From positions 4,033,001 to 4,097,000 of the forward strand of contig NZ_CP108423.1 in NCBI RefSeq assembly GCF_035917235.1: a DNA stretch of 64,000 nucleotides, given 5' to 3'. This DNA is from Streptomyces sp. NBC_01294 (GTDB lineage Bacteria > Actinomycetota > Actinomycetes > Streptomycetales > Streptomycetaceae). Under the pieces are notes generated by a model. It did no database searches. It was not told the origin of the DNA and saw only the letters and a list, made by a program, of their open reading frames with translations. Made by a program: the position numbers and the translations under genes. How positions within the stretch are numbered: the stretch's first letter is position 1; the number at the start of each line of letters is the position of its first letter. Of the stretch, positions 7,630 to 19,774 are shown piece by piece.

Positions 7630-8970
7630 ATGGGTGAGATCTTCGCCGGTCGGTACGAGTTGATCGATCCGATCGGGCGCGGTGGCGCGGGTGCCGTGTG
7701 GCGGGCCTGGGACCACCGGCGCCGCCGGTACGTCGCCGCGAAGGTCCTGCTGCAGAGCGATGCCCACACGCTCCTGCGGTTCGTGCGGGAGCAGGCGCTG
7801 CGGATCGACCACCCGCACGTGCTGGCCCCCGCCAGCTGGGCGGCCGACGACGACAAGGTCCTGTTCACCATGGACCTGGTCGGCGGCGGCTCCCTCGCCC
7901 ACGTGATCGGGGACTACGGGCCCCTGCCGCCCCGTTTCGTGTGCACACTGCTCGACCAGCTCCTGTCGGGGCTGGCGGCGGTGCACGCGGAAGGCGTGGT
8001 CCACCGTGACATCAAACCGGCCAACATCCTGATGGAGGCCACCGGGACCGGGCGGCCGCACCTGCGGCTGTCCGACTTCGGCATCTCCATGCGCAAGGGC
8101 GAGCCCCGGCTGACCGAGACCGATTACGTGGTCGGCACGCCGGGCTACTTCGCCCCCGAACAACTGCTGGGTGCCGAGCCGGACTTCCCCGCCGACCTCT
8201 TCGCCGTCGGGCTGGTCGCCCTGTACCTCCTCAAGGGAAGCAAGCCCGATTCCCAGGGCCTGGTGGAGCATTTCCTCGCCCATGGGACCCCCAGCGCCCC
8301 CGAGGGCGTTCCCGCGCCGCTCTGGGACGTCATCGCCGGCCTCCTGCAGCCGGACCCGCAGAGCAGGTTCCGGACGGCCACAGGGGCGCGCAAGGCCCTT
8401 GCCGAGGCCGTGGAGATGCTGGCGCCGCCCGCCCCGGACGAGGATCCGGTGGAGGTGTTCGACCAACTGGGCCCGCTCCCGCCCGGATTCGGTCCGCAGG
8501 GCCCGCCGGCCACCACCACGAAGGCGGCGGTGGCCGCGCAGGCGTCCGGCGCCGGCGCCGGCGCTGCGCAGCCGGGCGGTTCGGCCTCGGTGACGGTGGC
8601 CACGGAGCCCGCCCGTACGGATCCGCGCGGTACGGCTGCCACGGCGCCGACGGCACCGACCGCAGCGACGGCCCCGCTGGCGCCGACCGGCCCGGTGACC
8701 CCGACGGCCCCGCTGACCCCGTACCCGGCCGTCCCGGCCCAGGTGCCCGCGTACGGGCCCTCGGAGACGGGCAGCTTCCACCTGCCGCCGCCGACCTTGC
8801 CGACCGGGCCGACGGCGGCGACCGGGATGGCCCCGTCGGTCCCCGCCGCCGCGCCGCCGGCCCGGAAGGCCCGCGGGATCGCCCCGCCCCCGGCGAAGGC
8901 GGTGGCCTCGCTGCTCGCCGCGGCGCTGGTCTGCTTCGCGGTGGGCGTCTGGGCGCTCACGCGGCTGTAG
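7630..8970 (+). CDS. Membrane-anchored Ser/Thr protein kinase (PASTA-less)
   Basis: 446 residues with an N-terminal Hanks-type kinase: glycine loop GRGGAGAV (16-23), ATP lysine K38, catalytic HRDIKPANIL (D127, N132), DFG (D149-G151) and the activation-segment GTPGYFAPEQ. All catalytic residues are present. After about residue 280 comes a Pro/Ala/Thr-rich linker, then one transmembrane segment at the C-terminus (ASLLAAALVCFAVGVWALTRL), so the kinase domain should be cytoplasmic with almost nothing outside. It follows the HTH gene and overlaps the stop of the convergent secreted-protein gene by 14 bp. Substrates are unknown. Confidence 0.92.
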   Translation: MGEIFAGRYELIDPIGRGGAGAVWRAWDHRRRRYVAAKVLLQSDAHTLLRFVREQALRIDHPHVLAPASWAADDDKVLFTMDLVGGGSLAHVIGDYGPLPPRFVCTLLDQLLSGLAAVHAEGVVHRDIKPANILMEATGTGRPHLRLSDFGISMRKGEPRLTETDYVVGTPGYFAPEQLLGAEPDFPADLFAVGLVALYLLKGSKPDSQGLVEHFLAHGTPSAPEGVPAPLWDVIAGLLQPDPQSRFRTATGARKALAEAVEMLAPPAPDEDPVEVFDQLGPLPPGFGPQGPPATTTKAAVAAQASGAGAGAAQPGGSASVTVATEPARTDPRGTAATAPTAPTAATAPLAPTGPVTPTAPLTPYPAVPAQVPAYGPSETGSFHLPPPTLPTGPTAATGMAPSVPAAAPPARKARGIAPPPAKAVASLLAAALVCFAVGVWALTRL

Positions 8971-10282
8971 CGCCGCGTCCCCTGCGGCCCAGCAGGATCC
9001 AGCCGCCCAGGACGAGCAGCAGCAGCGTCCCGGTGCCGAAGCCGGCGCCCGCCACGACCCGCATCACGGAGCGGTTCCCGGCGGCCGCGGCGGCCTCCGG
9101 TGCGGTGAGCCCCTCCTCGGCGGCGGTCCGGTCCTCGGCGTCGACGCCGAAGCCGCCCGCGGCCAGACTCCCCTTGTACGCGGGCGCCTTGGCGGGGGTG
9201 CCGGTGATGTCCAACCGCAGGGTCAGCGGCACGGGCGTCGCGTCCTCGGTGAACTCGGCGACCTTCCCGCCCATCGTCACCGCGACGTAGTACCAGCCCG
9301 CGATGGCCACCGGCTTGACGGCCCGGTCGCTCGCGAAGCGGTTCTCGTAGGCGACGGGAGGGGTCTTCCCCATCGTGATCCCGGCCTGCTTGCCGTCGTA
9401 CGAGATGTCCTTGTCGGAGATCGGGCTCCGGGCCGGGCTGTAGAGGGAGACGGTGAGCCCGCCCGAGGCGGAGCCGTACGTCTTGGTCATCGTCGCGGAG
9501 GACAGCTCGGCGCTGAGCCCGAGCTGCTGCCCCCAGTCCAGCGGGACCCGGTAGAAGCGGGTCTGGCCGGGCCGCATCTCGTCGCGCCACACCCCGGCGC
9601 CCAGGGCGCGGGCGTCGTTGAAGCCGGTTCCGCCGGCGCGGGGAACCGCCTCGGTCCCCGGCAGCGACGGGGGACCCGAGGGCCAGGTGCTGGGCGCCGT
9701 CGTGGGGACGCCCGCGCCGCGGCCGGGTTCCCGCTGGACTTTGATCTCCAGCGGCCAGGGGCTCTGGTCGTAGCCCTTGGCCGAGGTGCGGGTGACCTTG
9801 GCGTAGTACACGCCGGCGGCCGCGCAGTTCGCGTCCTCCGCCCCCCACCGGACGCCGGTCGCGCTGATGGGATAGGCGTCGTAGCCGAAGTTGGCGCGGC
9901 CGGCGCTGTCGTCGCAGGTCGGGCCGGCGGTGGTCATCAGCTCCACCTCGATGCCGTCGCCGCCGGAGACCTTCGCGCCCGGCGCGGGCCGGACCACGGC
10001 GGAGACGTAGACGTTCGACTCGTCCTTGTCGAGGACGAGCCGGTACACGCGCTCGCCCGGCCCGAGCGTGTCCTGGTAGACGCTGCCCGCCTCGATCTGC
10101 GGGGCGTCCGCCGTGGACGGCTTGCCCTCCACGGGCTTCGCGCCGTCGGCGGCGCGGTACGTCGGAACGGGCCCGGGCGCGGCCCCCTCGGCGTGCGCCG
10201 CCCCCGGCAGGCCCGCCACGAGGCCCAGGGCCGCCGCCCCCGCCACGGCTCCCGTCCGCACTGTCGTCCGTACCCGACCCAT
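8957..10282 (-). CDS. Secreted, C-terminally membrane-anchored protein of unknown function
   Basis: About 441 residues. The N-terminus is a signal peptide (twin positive RVRTTVRTGAVAG, hydrophobic core, AHAEG cleavage site). The body has no motif I recognise; it looks like beta-rich modules. A single membrane segment near the C-terminus (GTLLLLVLGGWILLG) is followed by RRGRG, giving a type I topology with most of the protein outside. I chose the ATG at 10280-10282; GTG starts at 10285 and 10291 are in frame. Its 3' end overlaps the kinase gene by 14 bp in convergent orientation, which suggests antisense interplay or simply tight packing. A kinase partner role is only inference. Confidence 0.8.
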   Translation of the reverse strand: MGRVRTTVRTGAVAGAAALGLVAGLPGAAHAEGAAPGPVPTYRAADGAKPVEGKPSTADAPQIEAGSVYQDTLGPGERVYRLVLDKDESNVYVSAVVRPAPGAKVSGGDGIEVELMTTAGPTCDDSAGRANFGYDAYPISATGVRWGAEDANCAAAGVYYAKVTRTSAKGYDQSPWPLEIKVQREPGRGAGVPTTAPSTWPSGPPSLPGTEAVPRAGGTGFNDARALGAGVWRDEMRPGQTRFYRVPLDWGQQLGLSAELSSATMTKTYGSASGGLTVSLYSPARSPISDKDISYDGKQAGITMGKTPPVAYENRFASDRAVKPVAIAGWYYVAVTMGGKVAEFTEDATPVPLTLRLDITGTPAKAPAYKGSLAAGGFGVDAEDRTAAEEGLTAPEAAAAAGNRSVMRVVAGAGFGTGTLLLLVLGGWILLGRRGRGATAA

Positions 10283-10353
10283 CACGCCCACCCCGAGTTG
10301 CTAGCGCAAGCCAAATCTTTGCATAACGTAAGATTTCGTCACAGAACAGCACA

Positions 10354-10383
10354 AAGCCCCGGCCGCAGCGGCAGCCGGGGCTT
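10354..10383. terminator. Hairpin terminator after the DLW-39 gene
   Basis: Perfect 10-bp stem AAGCCCCGGC (10354-10363) with its complement at 10374-10383. It lies just downstream of the leftward DLW-39 gene and upstream of the secreted-protein gene. Confidence 0.75.
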
Positions 10384-10401
10384 CATGAGATGCCTTGGGT
10401 C

Positions 10402-10536
10402 TCACACACCGGAACCAGAGGGCACGGAGTCGGTTGCCTCCGTCCACAGGTCCTGCTCGGCGCGGTCCGCCTGGATCTGGCGGTACACGAGGAGCCCGCC
10501 GATGGCGGCCAGTGCGACCAGGAGCAGCTTCTTCAC
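10402..10536 (-). CDS. DLW-39 family micro-protein
   Basis: 44 residues starting at GTG 10534-10536 (VKKLLLVALAAIGG), with GAGG 8 nt upstream. It has one N-terminal hydrophobic helix, then YRQIQADRAEQDLWTEATD, containing the DLW motif for which this small actinobacterial family is named. It is probably a single-pass membrane protein; function is unknown. Its place between tRNA-Ile and the kinase block, near gyrA, is typical of Streptomyces. Confidence 0.8.
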   Translation of the reverse strand: MKKLLLVALAAIGGLLVYRQIQADRAEQDLWTEATDSVPSGSGV

Positions 10537-10642
10537 CGCGCGACCTCGTCTTTCGTTGACGTAGGGGACTTCTGGCATCCAACAATACACACCGACCGAT
10601 ACCGTTCGGTGACCTGGCGGCCCCCCAACTGGCCCTACGACA

Positions 10643-10673
10643 AAGACCCCCAGGCCTGGGGCCTGGGGGTCTT
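10643..10673. terminator. Hairpin terminator after tRNA-Ile
   Basis: Perfect 14-bp stem (AAGACCCCCAGGCC at 10643-10656, complement at 10660-10673) with a 3-nt loop, 9 bp past the 3' end of the leftward tRNA-Ile. Confidence 0.85.
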
Positions 10674-10681
10674 CGACACTG

Positions 10682-10755
10682 TGGGGCTAACAGGATTTGA
10701 ACCTGTGGCCTCATCCTTATCAGGGATGCGCTCTAACCAACTGAGCTATAGCCCC
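10682..10755 (-). tRNA. tRNA-Ile (anticodon GAT)
   Basis: 74 nt: acceptor GGGGCTA/TAGCCCC, D-arm AGCTCAGTTGGTTAGAGC, anticodon loop CTGATAA giving GAT, T-arm GTTCAAATC, discriminator A; CCA not encoded. It lies between the DUF3566 gene and the DLW-39 gene. Confidence 0.97.
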
Positions 10756-10861
10756 ATCCGCGCTGCGCGCTGACTCCTGAAGATTAGCGCACAGACCCGG
10801 TCAGGCCAAAATCCGTTGTCGGGCGACGTCTGCGCAGGTCATCCGACCCGTCGTCCGAGGG

Positions 10862-11503
10862 TCACTCGTCCTCGGCGAGCGTCAGCTCCACACCGCCGAC
10901 GAAGCCCGCCGACAGGTTGTAGATGAACGCGCCCAGCGTCGCCAGTGCCGTCGCCAGCACCACGTCGATCACCGCGATCACCGACGTGAAGGTCAGTACG
11001 CGCGGCAGCGACAGGAACGACTGGAGGTCGAAGCCGTTGCTCTCGTTCGAGCCGGTCGCCTCGCTGATGGTGCCGCCGACGGTCGAGAAGACGCCCATCG
11101 CGTCCATGACCATCCACAGCACCGCCGCCGCCACGACCGTGCAGATGCCCAGCGCGATCGACAGCAGGAAGCTGACCTTCATCACCGACCACGGGTCGGC
11201 CTTGGCCACCCGCAGCCGAGCCTTGCGCGTCCTGGGGGCCGTACGGACCCCGGGGCGCGGCTTGCGCTGCGCGGTGGCTCCCGTGCCACCCCGCGGCGCC
11301 CCCGGGCCCGAGGGCGCCGCGTAGGCCTGCGGCGGCTGGTACGGCTGTGCGGGCTGTGAGGACCGGTCCTGGCCGGCGTCCGCATCGGCCGACGGCTGCG
11401 GTCCTCGGGTGTCCGTCACGGTTCCCCCCTGGGAGTCCGCGGCGGGGCCACGGGCATCGTTCGCTCCAGTCTTGGCCGGTCCGGCGCCCGTGGCTCCACT
11501 CAC
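10862..11503 (-). CDS. DUF3566 membrane protein, downstream of gyrA
   Basis: 213 residues from GTG 11503. The first ~95 residues are Gly/Pro/Gln-rich and disordered, ending in a basic stretch (RTRKARLRVAKADPWSV). The DUF3566 domain follows, with two membrane segments (VSFLLSIALGICTVVAAAVLWMV and VIAVIDVVLATALATLGAFIYNL). The start is 3 bp after the gyrA stop and its GAGGAG ribosome site is the last two codons of gyrA, so translation is coupled. Conservation next to gyrA in actinobacteria is known; the function is not. Confidence 0.88.
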   Translation of the reverse strand: MSGATGAGPAKTGANDARGPAADSQGGTVTDTRGPQPSADADAGQDRSSQPAQPYQPPQAYAAPSGPGAPRGGTGATAQRKPRPGVRTAPRTRKARLRVAKADPWSVMKVSFLLSIALGICTVVAAAVLWMVMDAMGVFSTVGGTISEATGSNESNGFDLQSFLSLPRVLTFTSVIAVIDVVLATALATLGAFIYNLSAGFVGGVELTLAEDE

Positions 11504-11506
11504 GAC

Positions 11507-14113
11507 TTACTCCTCGTGCTCCCCGGCCGAAGGCTGCGTGCCCTCGGCGGCCTCGGCGGCCTGTCCGTCGGCCACCTCGGTCTCGATCTCGTCCGCCTCG
11601 ACCTCGTCAGCTTCCTGACCGGCTTCGGCGTTGCGGGCGATGCCGACGACGGCATCGCGCTTGCCCAGGTTGATCAGCTGGACGCCCATGGTGTCACGGC
11701 CGGTCTCCCTGACTTCGTTGACGCGCGTACGAATCACACCACCGCTGAGCGTGATGGCGAGAATCTCGTCCGATTCGTCCACCACGAGCGCCCCTACGAG
11801 CGACCCGCGGTCCTCCACGATCTTCGCGGCCTTGATGCCCAGACCGCCACGACCCTGGACGCGGTATTCGTCCACCGGCGTCCGCTTGGCGTAGCCGCCG
11901 TCGGTCGCGGTGAAGACGAACGTACCGGGCCGGACCACGCTCATGGAAAGCAGTTCGTCTCCTTCTCGGAAACTCATGCCCTTCACGCCCGAAGTCGCAC
12001 GGCCCATCGGGCGCAGCGCGTCGTCGGTCGCCGTGAAGCGGATCGACTGCGCCTTCTTGCTGATCAGCAGCAGGTCGTCCTCGGCGGACACCAGCTCGGC
12101 GCCGATCAGCTCGTCATCGCTGCCGTCCCCCGTCTCACGGAGGTTGATGGCGATGACACCACCCGAACGGGGCGAGTCGTAGTCCTTGAGCGCCGTCTTC
12201 TTCACCAGGCCGCCCTTGGTGGCCAGGATCAGGTAGGGCGCCGCCTCGTAGTCGCGGATGGCGAGGATCTGCGCGATCTTCTCGTCCGGCTGGAAGGCCA
12301 GCAGGTTCGCCACGTGCTGCCCGCGCGCGTCACGGCCGGCGTCCGGGAGCTCGTACGCCTTGGACCGGTAGACCCGGCCCTTGTTCGTGAAGAACAGCAG
12401 CCAGTGGTGCGTGGTGGACACGAAGAAGTGGTCGACCAGGTCGTCCTGCTTCAGCTTGGTGCCGCGCACGCCCTTGCCGCCGCGCTTCTGCGAGCGGTAG
12501 TCCTCGGTCTTGGTGCGCTTGACGTAGCCGCCGTGCGTGATCGTGACGACGATGTCCTCTTCGGCGATCAGGTCCTCGATGGACATGTCACCGTCGAAGG
12601 GCACCAGCTTGGAACGCCGGTCGTCGCCGAACTTCTCGACGATGGCCGCCAGTTCCTCGCTCACGATGGTGCGCTGACGCTCCTCCGAGGCCAGGATCGA
12701 GTTGTACTCGTTGATCTTGGCCTGGAGCTCGTCGTGCTCGGCGACGATCTTCTGCCGCTCCAGCGCCGCCAGGCGGCGCAGCTGCATCTCCAGGATCGCG
12801 TTCGCCTGGATCTCGTCGATCTCCAGGAGGCCCATCAGGCCCTCGCGCGCGATCTCGACCGTGTTGCTGCGCCGGATGAGGGCGATGACCTCGTCGATCG
12901 CGTCCAGCGCCTTGAGCAGGCCGCGCAGGATGTGGGCGCGCTCCTCCGCCTTGCGCAGGCGGAAGCGCGTGCGCCGGACGATGACCTCGATCTGGTGCGT
13001 CACCCAGTGGCGGATGAAGGCGTCGATCGACAGCGTGCGCGGCACGCCGTCCACCAGCGCCAGCATGTTCGCGCCGAAGTTCGTCTGCAGATCGGTGTGC
13101 TTGTAGAGGTTGTTCAGCACGACCTTGGCGACGGCGTCGCGCTTCAGCACGATCACCAGGCGCTGGCCCGTCCGCGACGAGGTCTCGTCACGGACGTCGG
13201 CGATGCCGCCGACCTTGCCGTCCTTCACCAGGTCCGCGATCTTCTGCGCGAGGTTGTCGGGGTTGGTCTGGTACGGAAGCTCCGTGACCACCAGGCACTG
13301 GCGGTTCTGGATCTCCTCGACCTCCACCACCGCGCGCATCGTGATGGAGCCGCGACCGGTCCGGTACGCCTCCTCGATGCCCTTGCGGCCCACGACCAGG
13401 GCACCCGACGGGAAGTCAGGACCCTTGATCCGCTCGATGAGCGCGTCCTGGAGCTCCTCGTGCGAGGCCTCCGGGTGCTCCAGCGCCCACTGCGCACCGG
13501 CCGCGACCTCGCGGAGGTTGTGCGGCGGAATGTTGGTCGCCATGCCGACCGCGATGCCGGCGCTGCCGTTGACCAGCAGGTTCGGGAAGCGCGCCGGCAG
13601 GACCGTCGGCTCCTGGTTGCGGCCGTCGTAGTTGTCCTGGAAGTCGACGGTCTCCTCGTCGATGTCCCGGAGCATCTCCATGGCCTGCGGCATCAGCTTG
13701 CACTCGGTGTAGCGCATCGCCGCGGCCGGGTCGTTGCCCGGAGAGCCGAAGTTGCCGTTGCTGTCCACCAGCGGCATGCGCATCGACCACGGCTGGGCCA
13801 GACGGACCAGGGCGTCGTAGATCGAGCTGTCACCGTGCGGGTGGTACGTGCCCATCACGTCGCCGACGACGCGGGCGCACTTGTAGAAGCCCTTCTCGGG
13901 CCGGTAGCCGCCGTCGTACATCGCGTACAGCACGCGGCGGTGCACCGGCTTGAGGCCGTCCCGCACGTCCGGCAGGGCGCGCGAGACGATGACGGACATC
14001 GCGTAGTCGAGGTAGGAGCGCTGCATCTCCGTCTCGAGCCCGACGGGCTCGATGCGCACCACGGGCTGCTCCTCCGCGGAGTTCTCTGCGGTGGGGGTTG
14101 TTTCGTCGGCCAT
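11507..14113 (-). CDS. gyrA: DNA gyrase subunit A
   Basis: 868 residues, full length. The catalytic tyrosine is Y135 in MRYTECKL. The quinolone-determining region reads HGDSSIYD, with S96 and D100 at the positions of E. coli Ser83 and Asp87, so the susceptible residues are present. The GyrA box appears as QKRGGKGV, and the C-terminal beta-pinwheel is complete, ending in an acidic tail. With GyrB it introduces negative supercoils using ATP. The gene starts 43 bp after gyrB and is followed by the DUF3566 gene. Confidence 0.99.
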   Translation of the reverse strand: MADETTPTAENSAEEQPVVRIEPVGLETEMQRSYLDYAMSVIVSRALPDVRDGLKPVHRRVLYAMYDGGYRPEKGFYKCARVVGDVMGTYHPHGDSSIYDALVRLAQPWSMRMPLVDSNGNFGSPGNDPAAAMRYTECKLMPQAMEMLRDIDEETVDFQDNYDGRNQEPTVLPARFPNLLVNGSAGIAVGMATNIPPHNLREVAAGAQWALEHPEASHEELQDALIERIKGPDFPSGALVVGRKGIEEAYRTGRGSITMRAVVEVEEIQNRQCLVVTELPYQTNPDNLAQKIADLVKDGKVGGIADVRDETSSRTGQRLVIVLKRDAVAKVVLNNLYKHTDLQTNFGANMLALVDGVPRTLSIDAFIRHWVTHQIEVIVRRTRFRLRKAEERAHILRGLLKALDAIDEVIALIRRSNTVEIAREGLMGLLEIDEIQANAILEMQLRRLAALERQKIVAEHDELQAKINEYNSILASEERQRTIVSEELAAIVEKFGDDRRSKLVPFDGDMSIEDLIAEEDIVVTITHGGYVKRTKTEDYRSQKRGGKGVRGTKLKQDDLVDHFFVSTTHHWLLFFTNKGRVYRSKAYELPDAGRDARGQHVANLLAFQPDEKIAQILAIRDYEAAPYLILATKGGLVKKTALKDYDSPRSGGVIAINLRETGDGSDDELIGAELVSAEDDLLLISKKAQSIRFTATDDALRPMGRATSGVKGMSFREGDELLSMSVVRPGTFVFTATDGGYAKRTPVDEYRVQGRGGLGIKAAKIVEDRGSLVGALVVDESDEILAITLSGGVIRTRVNEVRETGRDTMGVQLINLGKRDAVVGIARNAEAGQEADEVEADEIETEVADGQAAEAAEGTQPSAGEHEE

Positions 14114-14156
14114 TGCTGGTCAGAAGTCCTTTCAGGCGGCGGTCAGCGGAGCCGAC

Positions 14157-16916
<2,760 letters not shown>

Positions 16917-17459
16917 TCAGCCGTAGGTGTCGCCCGGACCCTTACTGCCCGGCGCCCGCCAGGGCCCATACCCCTTCGGCCTCCCACCCGGCCCCTGCAC
17001 CTTGAGCATCCGCACGGTCCCCTGCCCCAGATCCGCATTCAGCCGCGCCACCAGCTGCGGAGCCAGCAACTTCAGCTGCGCCGCCCACGCCGACGAATCG
17101 CACCGCACGACCAGCTCACGGTCCTCGTACCGCTCCGGTACGCAGTGCGCCGCGATCTCCGGCCCGACGATCTCCGGCCAGCGCTCCATCACGCCCGCCA
17201 CCGCCATCGGCATCTCCCAGCCGCGTTCGGTCCGCAGCCGGTCCAGCGCCGCCATCAACGGCATCGGGTCCCGGCCGTCCGCCCGCGCACCCGACCGCAG
17301 CCCCGGCTGCTGCTGACGCTTCCTGCCGCCCGCCGCGTTGCCCCGGGCCCGCGCCTGCTCCCGCGCCGCCGCGAGGGCCTGGCGCGCGAGGTCCACCCCG
17401 GATGCCTCCGGGGCCTTGCGACCCTGCTCCTGATGCGGGTCCTTGCCGTGCTCGTTCAC
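16917..17459 (-). CDS. DUF721 (DciA-like) protein
   Basis: 180 residues; GTG 17457-17459 overlaps the recF stop by 4 nt (GTGA), so it is translationally coupled to recF. The N-terminal ~70 residues are Ala/Arg/Gln-rich and disordered. The DUF721 domain covers about 75-160, including [42 protein letters not shown]721 proteins are related to DciA, the ancestral helicase-loading factor of bacteria lacking DnaC/DnaI; Streptomyces lacks those loaders, so a role in loading DnaB at the nearby oriC is a reasonable inference. Confidence 0.88.
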   Translation of the reverse strand: MNEHGKDPHQEQGRKAPEASGVDLARQALAAAREQARARGNAAGGRKRQQQPGLRSGARADGRDPMPLMAALDRLRTERGWEMPMAVAGVMERWPEIVGPEIAAHCVPERYEDRELVVRCDSSAWAAQLKLLAPQLVARLNADLGQGTVRMLKVQGPGGRPKGYGPWRAPGSKGPGDTYG

Positions 17460-18592
17460 AGTCGGGTCACCTCACCGCCGGACACCCCGAACCGCGTTCC
17501 CACCAGCACCCCCGGGACGTCGTCGTCCACCGCCGCCGTCACCAGCACCTGCTCGCCCGGAGCCACCAGCTCCGCCAGCCGCTCCCGGCGCCGCGCGTCC
17601 AGCTCCGCGAACACGTCGTCCAGGATCAGCACCGGCTCGCTGCCCTCCGAGCGCAGCAGCTCGTACGAGGCCAGCCGCAGCGCCAGCGCGTACGACCACG
17701 ATTCGCCGTGGCTCGCGTACCCCTTCGCGGGCAGCTCCCCCAGCCGCAGCACCACGTCGTCGCGGTGCGGTCCCACCAGTGTCACGCCGCGCTCGATCTC
17801 CTGCTTGCGCACGTCGGCCAGCGCCGCCAGGAGCACCTCGTAGACGGCCTCGCGGGTGCGCGCCTCACCGCTGTCCACCGCCTCTCCGGCGGAGGACTTG
17901 TACGACAGCCCCAGCGGGCCGCCGCCGGGCGCGAGCTGCTCGTACGCCTTGTCCGCGAGCGGCAGCAGCGTCGCGATCAGATCCAGCCGCTGCGCCAGCA
18001 TCTCGGCGCCCACGCGCGCGAGGTGCTGGTCCCACACGTCGAGGGTGGAGAGGTCCATCGAGCGGCCGCCGTGCCGGCGGGCCATCGCCGCCGACTTCAG
18101 CAGGGTGTTGCGCTGCTTGAGCACCCGCTCGTAGTCGGAGCGGACCGCAGCCATCCGGGGCGAGCGCGCCGTGACGAGCTCGTCCAGGAACCGCCGCCGC
18201 TCGCCCGGGTCGCCCTTGACCAGGGCCAGGTCCTCCGGCGCGAACAGCACCGTCCGTATGATCCCCAGCACGTCCCGCGGTCTGACCTGCGAGGACCGGT
18301 TGATCCGGGCCCGGTTCGCGCGCCCCGGGTTCAGCTCCAGCTCCACCAGCTGCTGTCGCTCACCCTGGGTGACGGCCGCGCGGATGATCGCCCGGTCCGC
18401 GCCCATCCGTACGAGCGGGGCGTCCGAGGAGACCCGGTGGCTGCCGAGCGTCGCGAGGTAGCCGATCGCCTCGACGAGGTTGGTCTTCCCCTGCCCGTTG
18501 GGGCCCACGAAAGCGGTGACGCCCGGGTCGAGGGGAACCTCGGCCCGGGCGTACGAGCGGAAGTCGGCCAATGAGAGATGCGAAACATGCAT
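17456..18592 (-). CDS. recF: DNA replication/repair protein RecF
   Basis: 378 residues. Walker A is GPNGQGKTN (30-38); the ABC-type signature and Walker B near the C-terminus read [13 protein letters not shown] and [21 protein letters not shown]. RecF loads RecA at gaps and stalled forks. The ATG at 18590-18592 is the only sensible start; upstream is a short stretch with repeated CTGCTGACCT. The stop overlaps the DUF721 start. Confidence 0.98.
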   Translation of the reverse strand: MHVSHLSLADFRSYARAEVPLDPGVTAFVGPNGQGKTNLVEAIGYLATLGSHRVSSDAPLVRMGADRAIIRAAVTQGERQQLVELELNPGRANRARINRSSQVRPRDVLGIIRTVLFAPEDLALVKGDPGERRRFLDELVTARSPRMAAVRSDYERVLKQRNTLLKSAAMARRHGGRSMDLSTLDVWDQHLARVGAEMLAQRLDLIATLLPLADKAYEQLAPGGGPLGLSYKSSAGEAVDSGEARTREAVYEVLLAALADVRKQEIERGVTLVGPHRDDVVLRLGELPAKGYASHGESWSYALALRLASYELLRSEGSEPVLILDDVFAELDARRRERLAELVAPGEQVLVTAAVDDDVPGVLVGTRFGVSGGEVTRL

Positions 18593-18709
18593 ACGGCGCC
18601 GACCTCCCCCGGCTTTCCCACTACTCGCTGTGGTGCTGTGCTGCTGACCTGCTGCTGACCTGCTGACGAGCCGTGCAGCCGCTCCGGGCTGCGCGGTCGT
18701 CCCTCTCGA

Positions 18710-19585
18710 CTACTTCTTCTCGACCGCGTGGCCGCCGAACTGGTTGCGCAGCGCGGCGATCATCTTCATCTGCGGGGAGTCGTCCTGCCGCGAGGCGAAC
18801 CGCGCGAAGAGCGACGCGGTGATCGCGGGCAGCGGCACGGCGTTGTCGATCGCAGCCTCCACCGTCCAGCGGCCCTCGCCCGAGTCCTGCGCGAAGCCGC
18901 GCAGCTGCTCCAGGTGCTCGTCCTCGTCGAGGGCGTTCACGGCCAGGTCCAGCAGCCAGGAGCGGATGACGGTGCCCTCCTGCCAGGAGCGGAAGACCTC
19001 GCGGACGTCGGTGACCGAGTCCACCTTCTCCAGGAGCTCCCAGCCCTCGGCGTAGGCCTGCATCATGGCGTACTCGATGCCGTTGTGAACCATCTTCGCG
19101 AAGTGGCCCGCGCCGACCTTGCCGGCGTGTACGGCGCCGAAATCGCCTTCGGGCTTGAGGGCGTCGAAGATCGGCTGGACGCGTGAGACGTGGTCCTTGG
19201 CGCCGCCGAACATCAGCGCGTAGCCGTTCTCCAGGCCCCACACACCGCCGGAGACGCCGCAGTCGACGAAGCCGATGCCCTTGGTTGCCAGCTCCGCGGC
19301 GTGCTTCTCGTCGTCGGTCCAGCGCGAGTTGCCGCCGTCGACGACGATGTCGCCGATCGAGAGCAGCTCCGCGAGCTCGTCGACGGTGGACTGCGTCGCC
19401 GCACCTGCCGGGACCATCACCCACACGACGCGGGGGGCCTGCAGGCTGTCCACAAGTTCCCGCAGGCTGTGGACATCGGCAAGGTCCGGGTTGCGGTCGT
19501 ATCCGATGACGGTGTGGCCTGCGCGGCGGATGCGCTCGCGCATGTTGCCGCCCATCTTGCCGAGACCGACGAGACCAAGCTCCAT
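18710..19585 (-). CDS. gnd: 6-phosphogluconate dehydrogenase, decarboxylating (short NAD-type)
   Basis: 291 residues, the short form (GntZ/Gnd type), against about 470 for the NADP enzymes. The N-terminal Rossmann motif is GLVGLGKMGGNM, and the substrate motifs include VDGGNSRWTDDE, VDCGVSGGVWGLENGYALMFGG and KMVHNGIEYAMMQAYAEGWELL. It oxidises 6-phosphogluconate to ribulose-5-phosphate and CO2. Its place between dnaN and recF is the usual Streptomyces arrangement. The coding sequence includes CTGTCCACAAG and CTGTGGACAT, which resemble DnaA boxes. Confidence 0.96.
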   Translation of the reverse strand: MELGLVGLGKMGGNMRERIRRAGHTVIGYDRNPDLADVHSLRELVDSLQAPRVVWVMVPAGAATQSTVDELAELLSIGDIVVDGGNSRWTDDEKHAAELATKGIGFVDCGVSGGVWGLENGYALMFGGAKDHVSRVQPIFDALKPEGDFGAVHAGKVGAGHFAKMVHNGIEYAMMQAYAEGWELLEKVDSVTDVREVFRSWQEGTVIRSWLLDLAVNALDEDEHLEQLRGFAQDSGEGRWTVEAAIDNAVPLPAITASLFARFASRQDDSPQMKMIAALRNQFGGHAVEKK

Positions 19586-19728
19586 CAGGTGGTTCCTTAA
19601 GCGTTGTGGCCGTCTTTGCCGGGGTGCCCGTGGATCCCGGGGACACCCCCGGCCCCGAGCCTACGCCGGGCCGCGCCGCCCGGCCCCATGGGGCGCGCGC
19701 TGCCGCGCCTTGTCCCCGTAACGCGGCG

Positions 19729-19761
19729 AGGCCCGGCCTCGCGGTCTGCGAAACCGGGCCT
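19729..19761. terminator. Hairpin after dnaN
   Basis: Stem AGGCCCGG (19729-19736) with CCGGGCCT (19754-19761), in the 189-bp gap between dnaN and gnd. No T-run follows, as is common in Streptomyces. Confidence 0.6.
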
Positions 19762-19774
19762 GACCTGCGAAGAA

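Noticed and set aside
19440..19480. DnaA-box-like sequences in gnd
   Set aside because: They lie in a conserved coding sequence and are isolated; no cluster or promoter context.
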